A DNA stretch of 64,000 bases from Panonychus citri (Eukaryota > Arthropoda > Arachnida > Trombidiformes > Tetranychidae): the NCBI RefSeq assembly GCF_014898815.1, contig NW_026515433.1, positions 84,501-148,500 of the forward strand, given 5' to 3'. Shown piece after piece: positions 1 to 9,863 of this stretch (within the stretch, counting starts at the first letter, position 1; every line of letters starts with the position of its first letter). The notes below the pieces were generated by a model, which did not search any database, was not told the origin of the DNA, and was given only the letters and a program-made list of their open reading frames with translations. A program made the position numbers and the translations under genes.

Positions 1-2163
1 TTCAATATAAAATATAATGACCGACTTGATTTGTCCGCAATCAATAAATTATTTCGCAATTAAAATTCAGAAATTTTACATGAAAAAATTAAATGATAAT
101 TATCACGAAAATGTAGAAAAATCAATAATTGGCAAAGTCTTCGATCTATATTTTAAAAGTAAAGTAATGGTTCAGAATATTTTAATCATTCATCAAATTT
201 AACTACTTAATTGTTATTTTCAAAAGAAAATAATTATAAATTGCTATCAATACAATCAAAAAGTGAAAATACTATTGATGAACCTTCGTTTGGGATTTGT
301 CAATCCTTTAAATGAATGATTCCAAGAACTTTTTCTGTCAATAAATCGAAAACTCAACAATTGGAATGTTTTTCGAATTTAGATAACAATGATCAAGTTT
401 AATCGAAATTTAAGCTTTTTATGAATGAATTAAGTTTGGTTGATCGTTAGGATCGATTTTACGTTTTTCTTGTCTTTTCTGTTAGAATTTCATTCATTTG
501 TTAAGATGAAAGAAAAGAAAGAAACGATGAAAAGAAAATAGGAGGAGTTTGTCAATCGGTTTACCATTTTCATCAAAAGCTCGTGTTAAGTTTTCTTCTT
601 GCTTACCTGCACTTACCTTTACTGATTCCTTGCAAGGTGAAATCTCATATAGAGCCTGAGAACTGCCTCGAGGTGAATAGATTGTTGTTACAACTGAACG
701 AGCGACATTAAGTTATTTCACCAATCTCATTATCGTGGATCTATGAGCCATTTTATTAGATTAACCTAATTTCGATTAGAACGGCTTACAATCAATGTGA
801 GATTATTTCCAATCGAGATTTACTATTTTATTAACTAATATTTGTGAGCCTTTTCACAAATTTATTGATTGGAATAAACTGTTCTTTAGTGAATCGAATG
901 GTGATTAAATTGTAAACAGCATTTTATTATTGAAACAACACACGAATTCGAAACACTCAATTTTAATCTCATTAATATTTATCTTTTAGAACTAAAGTCA
1001 ATATTGTTTAAATCATAAATCGTCATAACGATGTAAATAAACTTAAATTTTCGTAAGTTTAGTTTCTGATTTTCCATAGACACGAAATCCAATTGATGTT
1101 CCAACTAATTACTGGTTAATAATAAAATTATTTCTAAATTAACAGTTATCATCGTTGTTTAGTTGAAATGATTTACTTTTCAATGGTCTCAACAATCAGT
1201 TATATTCAAGTTATTTATTAAAATGTGATCAAACTTTAAACTGCCAATGTAACTGTTATGATCATTGATGTTTACAGTTGATGAAAGTGACACTTAACAA
1301 TTTAAATTGCCTGAAACCAAATCAAGTACATGTTACGAGAATGGAGAGTAACTTTTCCTCGATAATGATCACCATCTTTCTCATGATCTTCACAAGATAT
1401 TTTCTCGCTTCACTGAACACAAGGTAGATATTTACACACATTTACCTCGCCCAATTGGAAAGGTAAATTTAAATTGTCAATTATATATTATTATCATCGG
1501 GATGATAATTTACTATTATAGAAACTGCAACAAACTTTATCTTTTATTTCTTACGAAGAATCTTAATGATTATATTATGCTTCCTGTTTTTATAACGATC
1601 ATCACAATCTGACCTTGTAACACATATATCAATGTGCTCATCACTATTTACCTTGAAGCCTTTCTAGTAAATTATCATAATCATCGTTTAGCTAAACAAT
1701 TAACTTTAACAATCACAATTTAAGTCAAATTTATTAGACATTTGATATCGATGATGCTTCTGTTTTCCAATTTACTTTTACAAACTAACGATTAGTATTA
1801 AATTGTTTTCAATCTAATGCAATTTATTGAATGTTTATTCATTTGGCTTAGCGCATCGTGGGAATTTGAATGGTTTTAATTGTTCATTGATTGATTACTT
1901 TTGATTTTACTAACTCTAAGATTGTAAGAGTTTCCTTCCTCTTGTTTCATTCACTTCTTGGATTTATTTCATTCATCAAATTTCATGAAATAGCTTCCAG
2001 GTAGTAATTAACTCGTTGATAATGTAAAGGATAATTTAACGCATCACTGATTCGATTTGCCTTAAAGGACGGAAACTAATGACAATCGATATTTAATAAA
2101 ATCATAAACAATTTCATCGTTCTCCTTGATAATTGTATTAATCAATATTTAATTCTGCTCTAG
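1..2163. other. Upstream/intronic DNA of the aquaporin, no exon supported
   Basis: AT-rich DNA before the first recognisable aquaporin exon. That exon starts after a 'ctctag' acceptor, so at least part of this stretch is intron. I looked for an exon carrying the first NPA box and did not find one; the 5' exons probably lie before the window. A short open stretch near 1342-1421 ending in AG|GT does not join in frame to the next exon. Confidence 0.5.
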
Positions 2164-3092
2164 ACTGTTTGCTGTGCGTTTTTCTTGCTGATCATCAATG
2201 CGATTACCGATGAACGTAACATGTCTTGTTCGAAGGGTTTGGTGCCTTTGGTCATCGGGGTCACTGATTTAACTTTGATGCTCTTTTCATTCGGATACAA
2301 TGCTGGAGCTCCGATTAACCCTGCTCTCGATATCTCGCCGAGGTTTCTAACGTGGATTGTTGGTTGGGACACCAAAGTGTTCAGGTAATTAAGATCATCA
2401 TCGACAGAATGAGCAGACATTTCGGCCATTAGACCAAAAGAAATTAAATAAAACGATTCTTAAATTTGATTGATTGGTCTCTTAGTTATGGTAATTTAGA
2501 ACCTTGAGCTATTCATTGATAATCTATTGATTTTTTGTGATTATGAATTTAAATTACTTTTGGCCAATTCACTTGGAAAATATTATTTAATTTACTTTTT
2601 CTTTTTAGAATTATTGATTGACAGAATTTCATTTGAATTGATTGAAAAGTTAAATTTGAAACTTTTCACGAAGTTTTGAGTAAATGTGATTATGACTTTT
2701 TTCAAGAAATGAAACAATCAAATGTAATTACATTCGTCCAAGGTGGTTAATCGTAATTACACAATCTAATGTCTAGTTATTTCACTTGGAATGGTCAAAT
2801 GTTATGATCATTAGTCAGAATCTCGGAATGATATGAATAATTCATTAAATGATTTTTGAATTAACACCAATTTCGCTTTTCATGGATCAGTTTTGATAAA
2901 ATGGGACATTATTGGATTCCTTTGGTTGGTTGTGGAGTTGGAGGAATTCTTGGTTCATGGACTTATCGTTTGTTCATCGAGAATCATTGGCCTGATGAAC
3001 TATTCGAAAGACCACCAACCGAAACCAAACTAAGTGCCAATATGGAGTATTTTTTCAACGATAAGACACCGAATAGAGTGCATCCTATTTAG
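2164..3092 (+). CDS. Aquaglyceroporin-type aquaporin, 3' part
   Basis: Two exons, 2164-2384 and 2891-3092, join in frame (AG|T) across a GT-AG intron and end at TAG. They encode the C-terminal half of a membrane channel for water or glycerol. Visible are a transmembrane stretch ending 'AITDERN', a hydrophobic helix, the second pore box in 'GYNAGAPINPALDISPRF', then 'WIPLVGCGVGGILGSW' for the last helix and a short hydrophilic tail. The spacing and the 'GYN..' and 'D..PR' context match aquaglyceroporins of the AQP3/7/9 or GLP group. The residue after NPA is Leu (CTC, 2326-2328) where the family almost always has Arg. The first half of the protein is outside the recognisable sequence, so substrate selectivity cannot be judged. 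An AATAAA follows at 3250-3255. Confidence 0.85.
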
Positions 3093-3472
3093 CGAAAGAG
3101 AAAGGAGGCCAACAATTAATAATCGGTTGTACCCAAACAATTCGAGGCCATTTGATCACCAGTCTCATCGGTTGTCACCTCCGTCTCAATCATCTCAAGT
3201 GGTTTGGAAAAAACCTCCATATTTAACTATATCCTCATTGTTATTGTCAAATAAATATTATCACTAATCATTGAAACAATTGAATGAGAATTCCATTTAC
3301 TAAACAAAGAACAAGAAAATTAAAGTACGAAAAGCAAAGATTTTGAATTCATGAATGGACATCGATTTAACTTAATATGGTTAAGAATTGATACAGATTG
3401 AAAGAGCGGACTGTGCAATGGACGAAAGAAAACCAAATATAATTCGAAAAGTACAACAATGATTATGAAAAG
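3093..3472. other. 3' flank between aquaporin and palindrome
   Basis: Contains the aquaporin 3' UTR with a poly(A) signal AATAAA at 3250-3255. The rest, up to the left palindrome boundary at about 3473, shows no gene. It is not visibly similar to the DNA flanking the right arm, so the duplication stops at both sides just past the RpL19 poly(A) signal. Confidence 0.5.
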
Positions 3473-3501
3473 AATTATTCTTTATTACGATATTCACAAG
3501 A

Positions 3502-4317
3502 TTACTGAGAATAAGCTTCTTGTTTCTTTTGTTGAATCCTCTCTTCACGTCTCCTTCTAGCTTCCTTAGCACGTTGTCTCCTTGCTTCAGCAGCATCGGA
3601 AAGTTGCTTGCTTCGTAATTTCTCAGCCTTCATCTTGTGGATGGTCTCCATCAAAACACGCTTGTTCTTGAAAACATTACCCTTTGATTTACGGTACAAT
3701 GTATGATAAAGATGTGAATCTATTTTCATTAGTTCGATACTTTTCAATAATCGTCTAAGAACTCTCATACGTCGTATCCATAAAACCTTTGCTGGCATAC
3801 GAGCATTAGCTGTACCCTTCCTTTACCTGGTCCAGTGTCGACCCTTCCTTCTGGCTTCTGTGTTAGCTCGACATCGGGCTCTAGAATGAACGGCAACTGG
3901 CTTTTTGATAATTAAACCATCTTTAATTAATTTACGAATGTGAGCTCTTGAATTAGCATTTCCCAATTCACTTGACTCATTTGGATCCAACCAGACTTTG
4001 CCAAGACCACACTTGAGAACCTTAGCTGCGAGTCTCTTTTGAAGTCGAAGGGAACTATAACCAAAGTCGGAAGGGGTCACAAATTAATCATACAAAATAA
4101 AGAAGAAAATTAGTCACCAGTTATTGAAAGTAGAACAAGTAAAATTGTAGTAACCATAATGTCATCAAATCATGTATCAAATCAGAAACAAAACAGCAGC
4201 CATTGAGTTTGGTTTCATGTTTTCAAACGGTAATTCAAATAATTCATCATAGTAACACGATTTTATGACTGATAGATTAATAAATTGAAAGACAATTAAG
4301 TCTAAAACTCACCTCAT
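3502..4317 (-). pseudogene. Broken inverted copy of RpL19
   Basis: Mirror copy of the intact RpL19, with ATG at 4315-4317, mini-exon ATGAG, the same intron and a stop at 3502-3504. The frame is lost by short deletions in runs. An 'ac' missing near 3837 gives an early in-frame TAA after 'RRKGRH', with one A missing a few bases later. A one-base and a two-base deletion close together near 3725-3755 garble the 'KKYRTNKK' region. Each pair sums to three, so the frame recovers after each damaged patch. Apart from these the encoded protein equals the right copy. It may be a young pseudogene, or an intact second gene whose consensus was not polished. Confidence 0.75.
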
Positions 4318-4876
4318 AGTTCCAGATAATTACTAAAACAATCAAAATAAAACACAATTTAACAAAACAACTTTTTGGTTAACTTAATTTGCCAACACAA
4401 AAGCAAAGGCAAAGGCAAACCTAAAGTCAAAGGCTCTTCCTTTTCCGGACCGAGTTACTAAGCAACCAAAACACATCCAACACTTTTAACCGCGTCTTTT
4501 GATTCTCACTTTTTGTCTTTTACAATATGGTTTTCAATCTGAGCTTCTATCCAACTCGATATATAATTTTACAAATGTAGTGCGAAAAAGAAACATTAAA
4601 AGCGACGATTTCAAATACCTTCGAAACTTTATTTTCTGCATTTTATTTTTTATTTTACAAAATTTTGATGAAAATAAAACAAAAAGTGAGAATCAAAAGA
4701 CGCGGTTAAAAGTGTTGGATGTGTTTTGTTGCTTAGTAACTCGGTCCGGAAAAGGAAGAGCCTTTGACTTTAGGTTTGCCTTTGCCTTTGCTTTTGTGTT
4801 GGCAAATTAAGTTAACCAAAAAGTTGTTTTGTTAAATTGTGTTTTATTTTGATTGTTTTAGTAATTATCTGGAACT

Positions 4877-5703
4877 ATGAGGTGAGTTTTAGACTTAATT
4901 GTCTTTCAATTTATTAATCTATCAGTCATAAAATCGTGTTACTATGATGAATTATTTGGAATTACCGTTTGAAAAACATGAAACCAAACTCCAATGGCTG
5001 CTGTTTTTGTTTCTGATTTGATACATGATTTGATGACATTATGGTTACTACAATTTTACTTGTTCTACTTTCAATAACTGGTGACTAATTTTTCTTCTTT
5101 ATTTTGTATGATTAATTTGTGACCCCTTCCGACTTTGGTTATAGTTCCCTTCGACTTCAAAAGAGACTCGCAGCTAAGGTTCTCAAGTGTGGTCTTGGCA
5201 AAGTCTGGTTGGATCCAAATGAGTCAAGTGAATTGGGAAATGCTAATTCAAGAGCTCACATTCGTAAATTAATTAAAGATGGTTTAATTATCAAAAAGCC
5301 AGTTGCCGTTCATTCTAGAGCCCGATGTCGAGCTAACACAGAAGCCAGAAGGAAGGGTCGACACACTGGACCAGGTAAAAGGAAGGGTACAGCTAATGCT
5401 CGTATGCCAGCAAAGGTTTTATGGATACGACGTATGAGAGTTCTTAGACGATTATTGAAAAAGTATCGAACTAATAAGAAAATAGATTCACATCTTTATC
5501 ATACATTGTACCGTAAATCAAAGGGTAATGTTTTCAAGAACAAGCGTGTTTTGATGGAGACCATCCACAAGATGAAGGCTGAGAAATTACGAAGCAAGCA
5601 ACTTTCCGATGCTGCTGAAGCAAGGAGACAACGTGCTAAGGAAGCTAGAAGGAGACGTGAAGAGAGGATTCAACAAAAGAAACAAGAAGCTTATTCTCAG
5701 TAA
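4877..5703 (+). CDS. RpL19: 60S ribosomal protein L19 (eL19)
   Basis: Structural protein of the large cytosolic ribosomal subunit. Exon 1 is only ATGAG (4877-4881); a GT-AG intron follows (4882-5144) and exon 2 runs 5145-5703. The join gives 'MSSLRLQKRLA', the conserved eL19 N-terminus, 187 aa in all (fly and human about 200). Conserved blocks seen: 'KVWLDPNE', 'IRKLIKDGLIIKKPV', 'VHSRARCR', 'RRKGRHTGPGKRKGTANARM', 'RRMRVLRRLLKKYR', 'KGNVFKNKRVLME' and a basic C-terminal helix. Reading exon 2 alone would give an artefactual longer start within the intron. AATAAA lies 16 bases after the stop. It is the intact arm of palindrome 1, and its promoter must lie in the right arm or the short spacer. 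Confidence 0.96.
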
Positions 5704-5732
5704 TCTTGTGAATATCGTAATAAAGAATAATT

Positions 5733-6469
5733 AACCGGTATATTACATTAATCAGTGTTGATTCTTTTACGGAACTTTCAGAATTTAAAGCGTGAAATCT
5801 TTCAACTAGCTGTAGAAAAAATAATTTTCATTTCTTTATTCTCATAGTTGGTCTACTGTAAATGTTACATCTTACAATTGATTAGTCAAACACTTTTGTC
5901 ACGTTGTATTTCACCATTTTAATACCACTATGATATTTATGGTTATCTTTTTGAGATCGAAATTCAACATTTAACTTGAATGGATTCTTAAAAACGATTA
6001 ATCAAAAGGGGAATAAGAGCAAATATAGAAAATGTTCAGTGATGAAGGAGAATGAGGAAGACAGAAGAAGATAAATTCCATGAGACTGTGTATTAAGATT
6101 TCGAGGCGTTAACAAAGTTCATCTATCGAAATGGTTCTGAGTTTGGAAATTCATCTGTTAGCAGTAATAGTGAGCGTTTATTCAAAATGAAATTCTACTT
6201 AGTTCATGATCTCTGATGAACTAATCTAATAATCAACAATTGAATCATGTGCCATTCGTGTGATGATCAACAATCAACAAATTGTTTCCTTAGTTCCAAC
6301 TACTAACAAGAGTAAATGACCTGCTAACTTGTGAAAATGTAACATTAAAAGTTATCAATCAAATCAACTAATTATTTTCACGTTTATCTTTGTTTCGAAT
6401 TGGATTAAAATGTAAAACGATAAATATTCAAGTACACAGATTAAACTGATCGACATCAAATAAAGGAAA
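5733..6469. other. Intergenic between RpL19 and the secreted orphan
   Basis: AT-rich DNA beyond the right palindrome arm and before the ATG at 6470. I see no open frame, repeat or RNA gene. It should contain the promoter of the downstream gene, but no clear TATA or initiator stands out. Confidence 0.4.
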
Positions 6470-7705
6470 ATGAAAATCACAATTACCGAAATTTTCTTGA
6501 TTGTTAATTGTATTATCCCATTTGTATCAAGTGAAAATGTTCAATCACCATCACCTATTTTACCGACAAGTCATTCCAAACAAGAATCAATTAATCAGCA
6601 TAATCAGAATCGATTGTCATCAATCAGTTTGAATTATCTTAAAAGAAAACAACTTAAAAACATCACAAAAAGATTTTTAAAGAGATTCCAAGTCGATCTT
6701 TCGACAATTAATCATGGAACTAATTATTTGCCATCTTCATCTCAACGGGAATATCAATCGATTGATTTGGACAACAAACCATCAATTGATTCTTCACCCT
6801 CATCATCACCTAAATTGTTATCTATTGACCTTTCAGTTCTCGATAGACCTTTGACCATTCCGATGATTTACTATGATGATTTCGAAGATCTGTCATTTCC
6901 CCGAGACAGTCGGTCAAATGAAATTGAAGACAATTACTATTCAAATAACCGAAATAATCATAATTCTTTTAATAGTTACAAATTTCCTCATGAAGAATCA
7001 ACTGATGGCAATGATGATATGCCAAACGAGATACCTTTGGATCCGGTTTATTCGGATGAGAATGAAGATGATTTAATGGTAAATGATCAACACGAACTTC
7101 ATTTTAATCAATTTCCTGAACATTTGTCAACTGGAAACGATGCATTAGCTGATTATCTAAATGATTTGAAATCATCTACAAATCGAAATCAGTTTAAAAA
7201 TATTCTCAAACAAAACAATCATTTTCGACAATTGGAATCATCTTACCCAACTGAATCAGTTCATCGTCGATTTCAAAAATTTGGTTATCCAAATACAATT
7301 ATCGATTTGTTTCCAATTAAGAGTAACAATTACATAGATCGTTATTCACCATTAACACCAATACACCAACAATTTGCCAATTGGCTCAGAAATGATCAAC
7401 CAGGCTCATTAATGACCAATTATCCAACAGGTAAAAGTGAGACCCACGAAAATGATGGTGTTCAGGATAATCCTAATAAGTTCAGAGTTAATTACCACCA
7501 ACCACATCAAGTTATTCCTCCTAATAAAGGTTTAATTGTAGATAAATCTATTTTAATGAATCATCTTCATCATCACCAACATCAACTTCCATCATCATTT
7601 AAATCATCTTTCTCATCAGCTGCTGGTTTTATTGAAAACGATAAAATAGATCGATCAGTTGATAGAGTTGCGAATTCATTGAACAATAATAAACCAATTA
7701 AATAG
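6470..7705 (+). CDS. Secreted, N/S/H-rich protein of unknown function
   Basis: Single-exon frame of 411 codons, unusually long for such AT-rich DNA. The protein begins with a basic-hydrophobic signal peptide ('MKITITEIFLIVNCIIPFVS', cleavage likely near residue 21). The rest is polar and low in cysteine: Ser/Pro/Gln/Asn-rich segments, a basic patch around residues 60-75 with several KR/KRK dibasic sites ('LKRKQLKN', 'TKRFLKRF'), an acidic Asp/Glu/Asn region near 135-205 and a His-rich stretch ('HLHHHQHQL'). I recognise no domain. Dibasic sites after a signal peptide would fit a propeptide, but no repeated or amidated peptide is evident. It could equally be a matrix or cuticle-associated disordered protein. 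The reading frame is well supported; the function is unknown. Confidence 0.65.
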   Translation: MKITITEIFLIVNCIIPFVSSENVQSPSPILPTSHSKQESINQHNQNRLSSISLNYLKRKQLKNITKRFLKRFQVDLSTINHGTNYLPSSSQREYQSIDLDNKPSIDSSPSSSPKLLSIDLSVLDRPLTIPMIYYDDFEDLSFPRDSRSNEIEDNYYSNNRNNHNSFNSYKFPHEESTDGNDDMPNEIPLDPVYSDENEDDLMVNDQHELHFNQFPEHLSTGNDALADYLNDLKSSTNRNQFKNILKQNNHFRQLESSYPTESVHRRFQKFGYPNTIIDLFPIKSNNYIDRYSPLTPIHQQFANWLRNDQPGSLMTNYPTGKSETHENDGVQDNPNKFRVNYHQPHQVIPPNKGLIVDKSILMNHLHHHQHQLPSSFKSSFSSAAGFIENDKIDRSVDRVANSLNNNKPIK

Positions 7706-9863
7706 ACTTAACTTGATTGTTAATTTGTTTCGTCGTTTAAATTTCCCATTGCATTAAAAATTTCACTAAATCCAATTATTGGAAAATTTTTGACAATCAA
7801 ACTTAGTCGATTATGATCCAAGTTAATTTAATTGTATCATAATGAAAACATTTCATGTTGATTTGACTAATTGTTCATCTATCAATAATTCAATAAATTA
7901 CTTCAGCACTTTAAATTCAAATCTTTTTAATGATTGGTCACAATATAAATCATCATGAAAATCGTGTTTCTGTTTGCATCAAATGAAATTAAACTTCTCT
8001 TTCTGATTTTTGATACAATTCATTTCTCATTTTATTTAAGTTTCAAAAAGTATCAATAATTAATCATCTTTACTCATAATCCATTATTAAACTTTAATAG
8101 TAGAAGATAATCAATTTCGTCTGAGAGCTTACAAAGTTACAATTAACTGAAAAGCCTTAAACCAGTTGATCAAAACGTAAAGTGAATTATTTTTCATTGT
8201 CAATAAAGAGGATTAATCTTAGTTATGGTCAGTATTTTATGTTATCAATGATCATTGATGGTCAAGTCCAATTCAGGTTTTCAATGGAAAATCCCTTCGA
8301 CTTAAGTGTCGATACTCGAATGATGGATAACGATTGAGTTTCTTGATTTCGACGCTAATGGACATTAAATAGCAATTTTCTAATTGAAAATGATTCATAA
8401 ACAAATATTGACAATTTAAATAGAATCTAAATAATGAATCAGGTAAAATTTTCTATTTTTATCCTTTCAGAATCATTGATAACACGAGTTAATCTGCATT
8501 CGACATTTGATCTTACTAATGGTTAGTTGATATTAATTTTCATCATTATACTGAGCGAATAGTCATCAAAATATTAATTAGTTGAAAACAGAAATCAAGT
8601 TTGATTTCTGCCAACAGAGAAATTCACTCCCATCGACAATTAAGAGAATAACTTTATTTTTATATTGTTAGTTGGTTATCAGGATTAGTTATTAGATATT
8701 AGCTTAGTGACTAAATCCCAGAGACTAGACTATGTCAATCAACTAATGTGACATTATAAATGTTTCATGAATTGATTTATTCAATGAAAATAATCAAACA
8801 CTGACTGCCCATTGTTAATCCGTAAGACAGTTAATTAATGAGGAAAAATAGTTAACAACCTCATGAACCGATGATAACCTACTCTACGGTACAGTGATTA
8901 GTTAATCAATTTGATTCCTTTTGATTAAACAATGGGGTTTATTTTTATCAAACCTAATTGGATTTTTAATCATGATCATCATGATGAATAGATGAGCCTG
9001 GTGAGAGAGAAAGAGATGAGATGTAAATGAAATGGCGATAGGAAATTTCATTCATAATCTTATAAAGTTTTTGGCAATTTGATTATATGATAATAGGATT
9101 CTGGTTAACGGCAACTTCATTTGCCTATTTAGATCTTTACGATTTAATGTTATCATACTAATACAGTCGTCGCCAAAAGTTTTGCCAACAATTAGTTGAT
9201 TCTAGTAATTTACTTGAAAGATTTCCTTTTGTACACTAATAATATCGTCATTTCATCATATTTTGATTGTTTCTTTTATTTGATAAGTGAATGATAATTT
9301 AGTCCATTGAGTTGCATAGAAATCGATTATCGATTAATTGTTAGTATTTTTTTATCATTTGAATCTCTGAATAATTACTATGAAATCCAATTGAACAATT
9401 TATAAACTGAAATCTTAACAGCTCATCACCATTCAATTGTTTATTCACCTCTTCTCTGGTTAACATTAATTTAAATCAACTGCCAATGTAAACACTAGTT
9501 AAAAGTTTTCATTAGTTGATCATCACAATATCAATTTACTCGATTAATTTTTCCAATTTATTCATTAAATCACAATAAATCCATTAATACAACACAAGTG
9601 AAAAGTCAAATGATGGGAGATGGAAACATCAACTGATCATTTGATGATCTTTGTTGCGCTCATTAATTAATTCATTATACATAAGCAAATAAGCTAAATA
9701 GTATCAATCATGCAATCATCTCATTGTAATCGAAGCAAATGAAATCTTATTAGATTGTTTAATCGATATTTGTTTAGAAGAAAAATGATGTTATCAACAA
9801 TTAGATCTCATTTGATTTAGTTGATTATAGTCAGTTTGTCAATTGATTGACGAACTTATTGAT
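7706..9863. other. Intergenic, no gene seen
   Basis: About 2.1 kb of AT-rich DNA between the secreted orphan and the ENaC-type channel. No open frame of note, no microsatellite longer than a few units, no RNA gene. An upstream noncoding exon of the channel gene could lie here, since the region just before its ATG has 'ttatag'-like acceptor sequence, but nothing proves it. Confidence 0.4.

Larger units (their letters stand above)
3473..5732. repeat. Large palindrome 1 (inverted duplication of RpL19)
   Basis: Left arm 3473-4516 and right arm 4679-5732 are reverse complements, separated by a unique spacer of about 162 bp (4517-4678). The arms hold the whole RpL19 unit: promoter-proximal DNA, mini-exon 1, intron, exon 2 and poly(A) signal (AATAAA 5719-5724; mirrored 3481-3486). 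Comparing the arms by eye I found no clear substitution, only short deletions: about 11 bases net missing from the left copy between ATG and stop, and one G missing from the right arm in the 5' flank. Both copies are transcribed outwards. This could be a true recent inverted duplication or an assembly/amplification chimera with one unpolished arm. Confidence 0.9.

Noticed and set aside
1342..1421. Short hydrophobic open stretch starting with ATG and ending AG|GT, as a possible aquaporin exon
   Set aside because: Joining it to the exon at 2164 brings a stop codon, and it does not resemble an aquaporin helix.
6788..6870. 'LLSIDLSVLD' in the secreted orphan as a CRF-like diuretic hormone
   Set aside because: Only the first few residues resemble CRF/DH44 peptides; the amphipathic helix and amidation site are absent.
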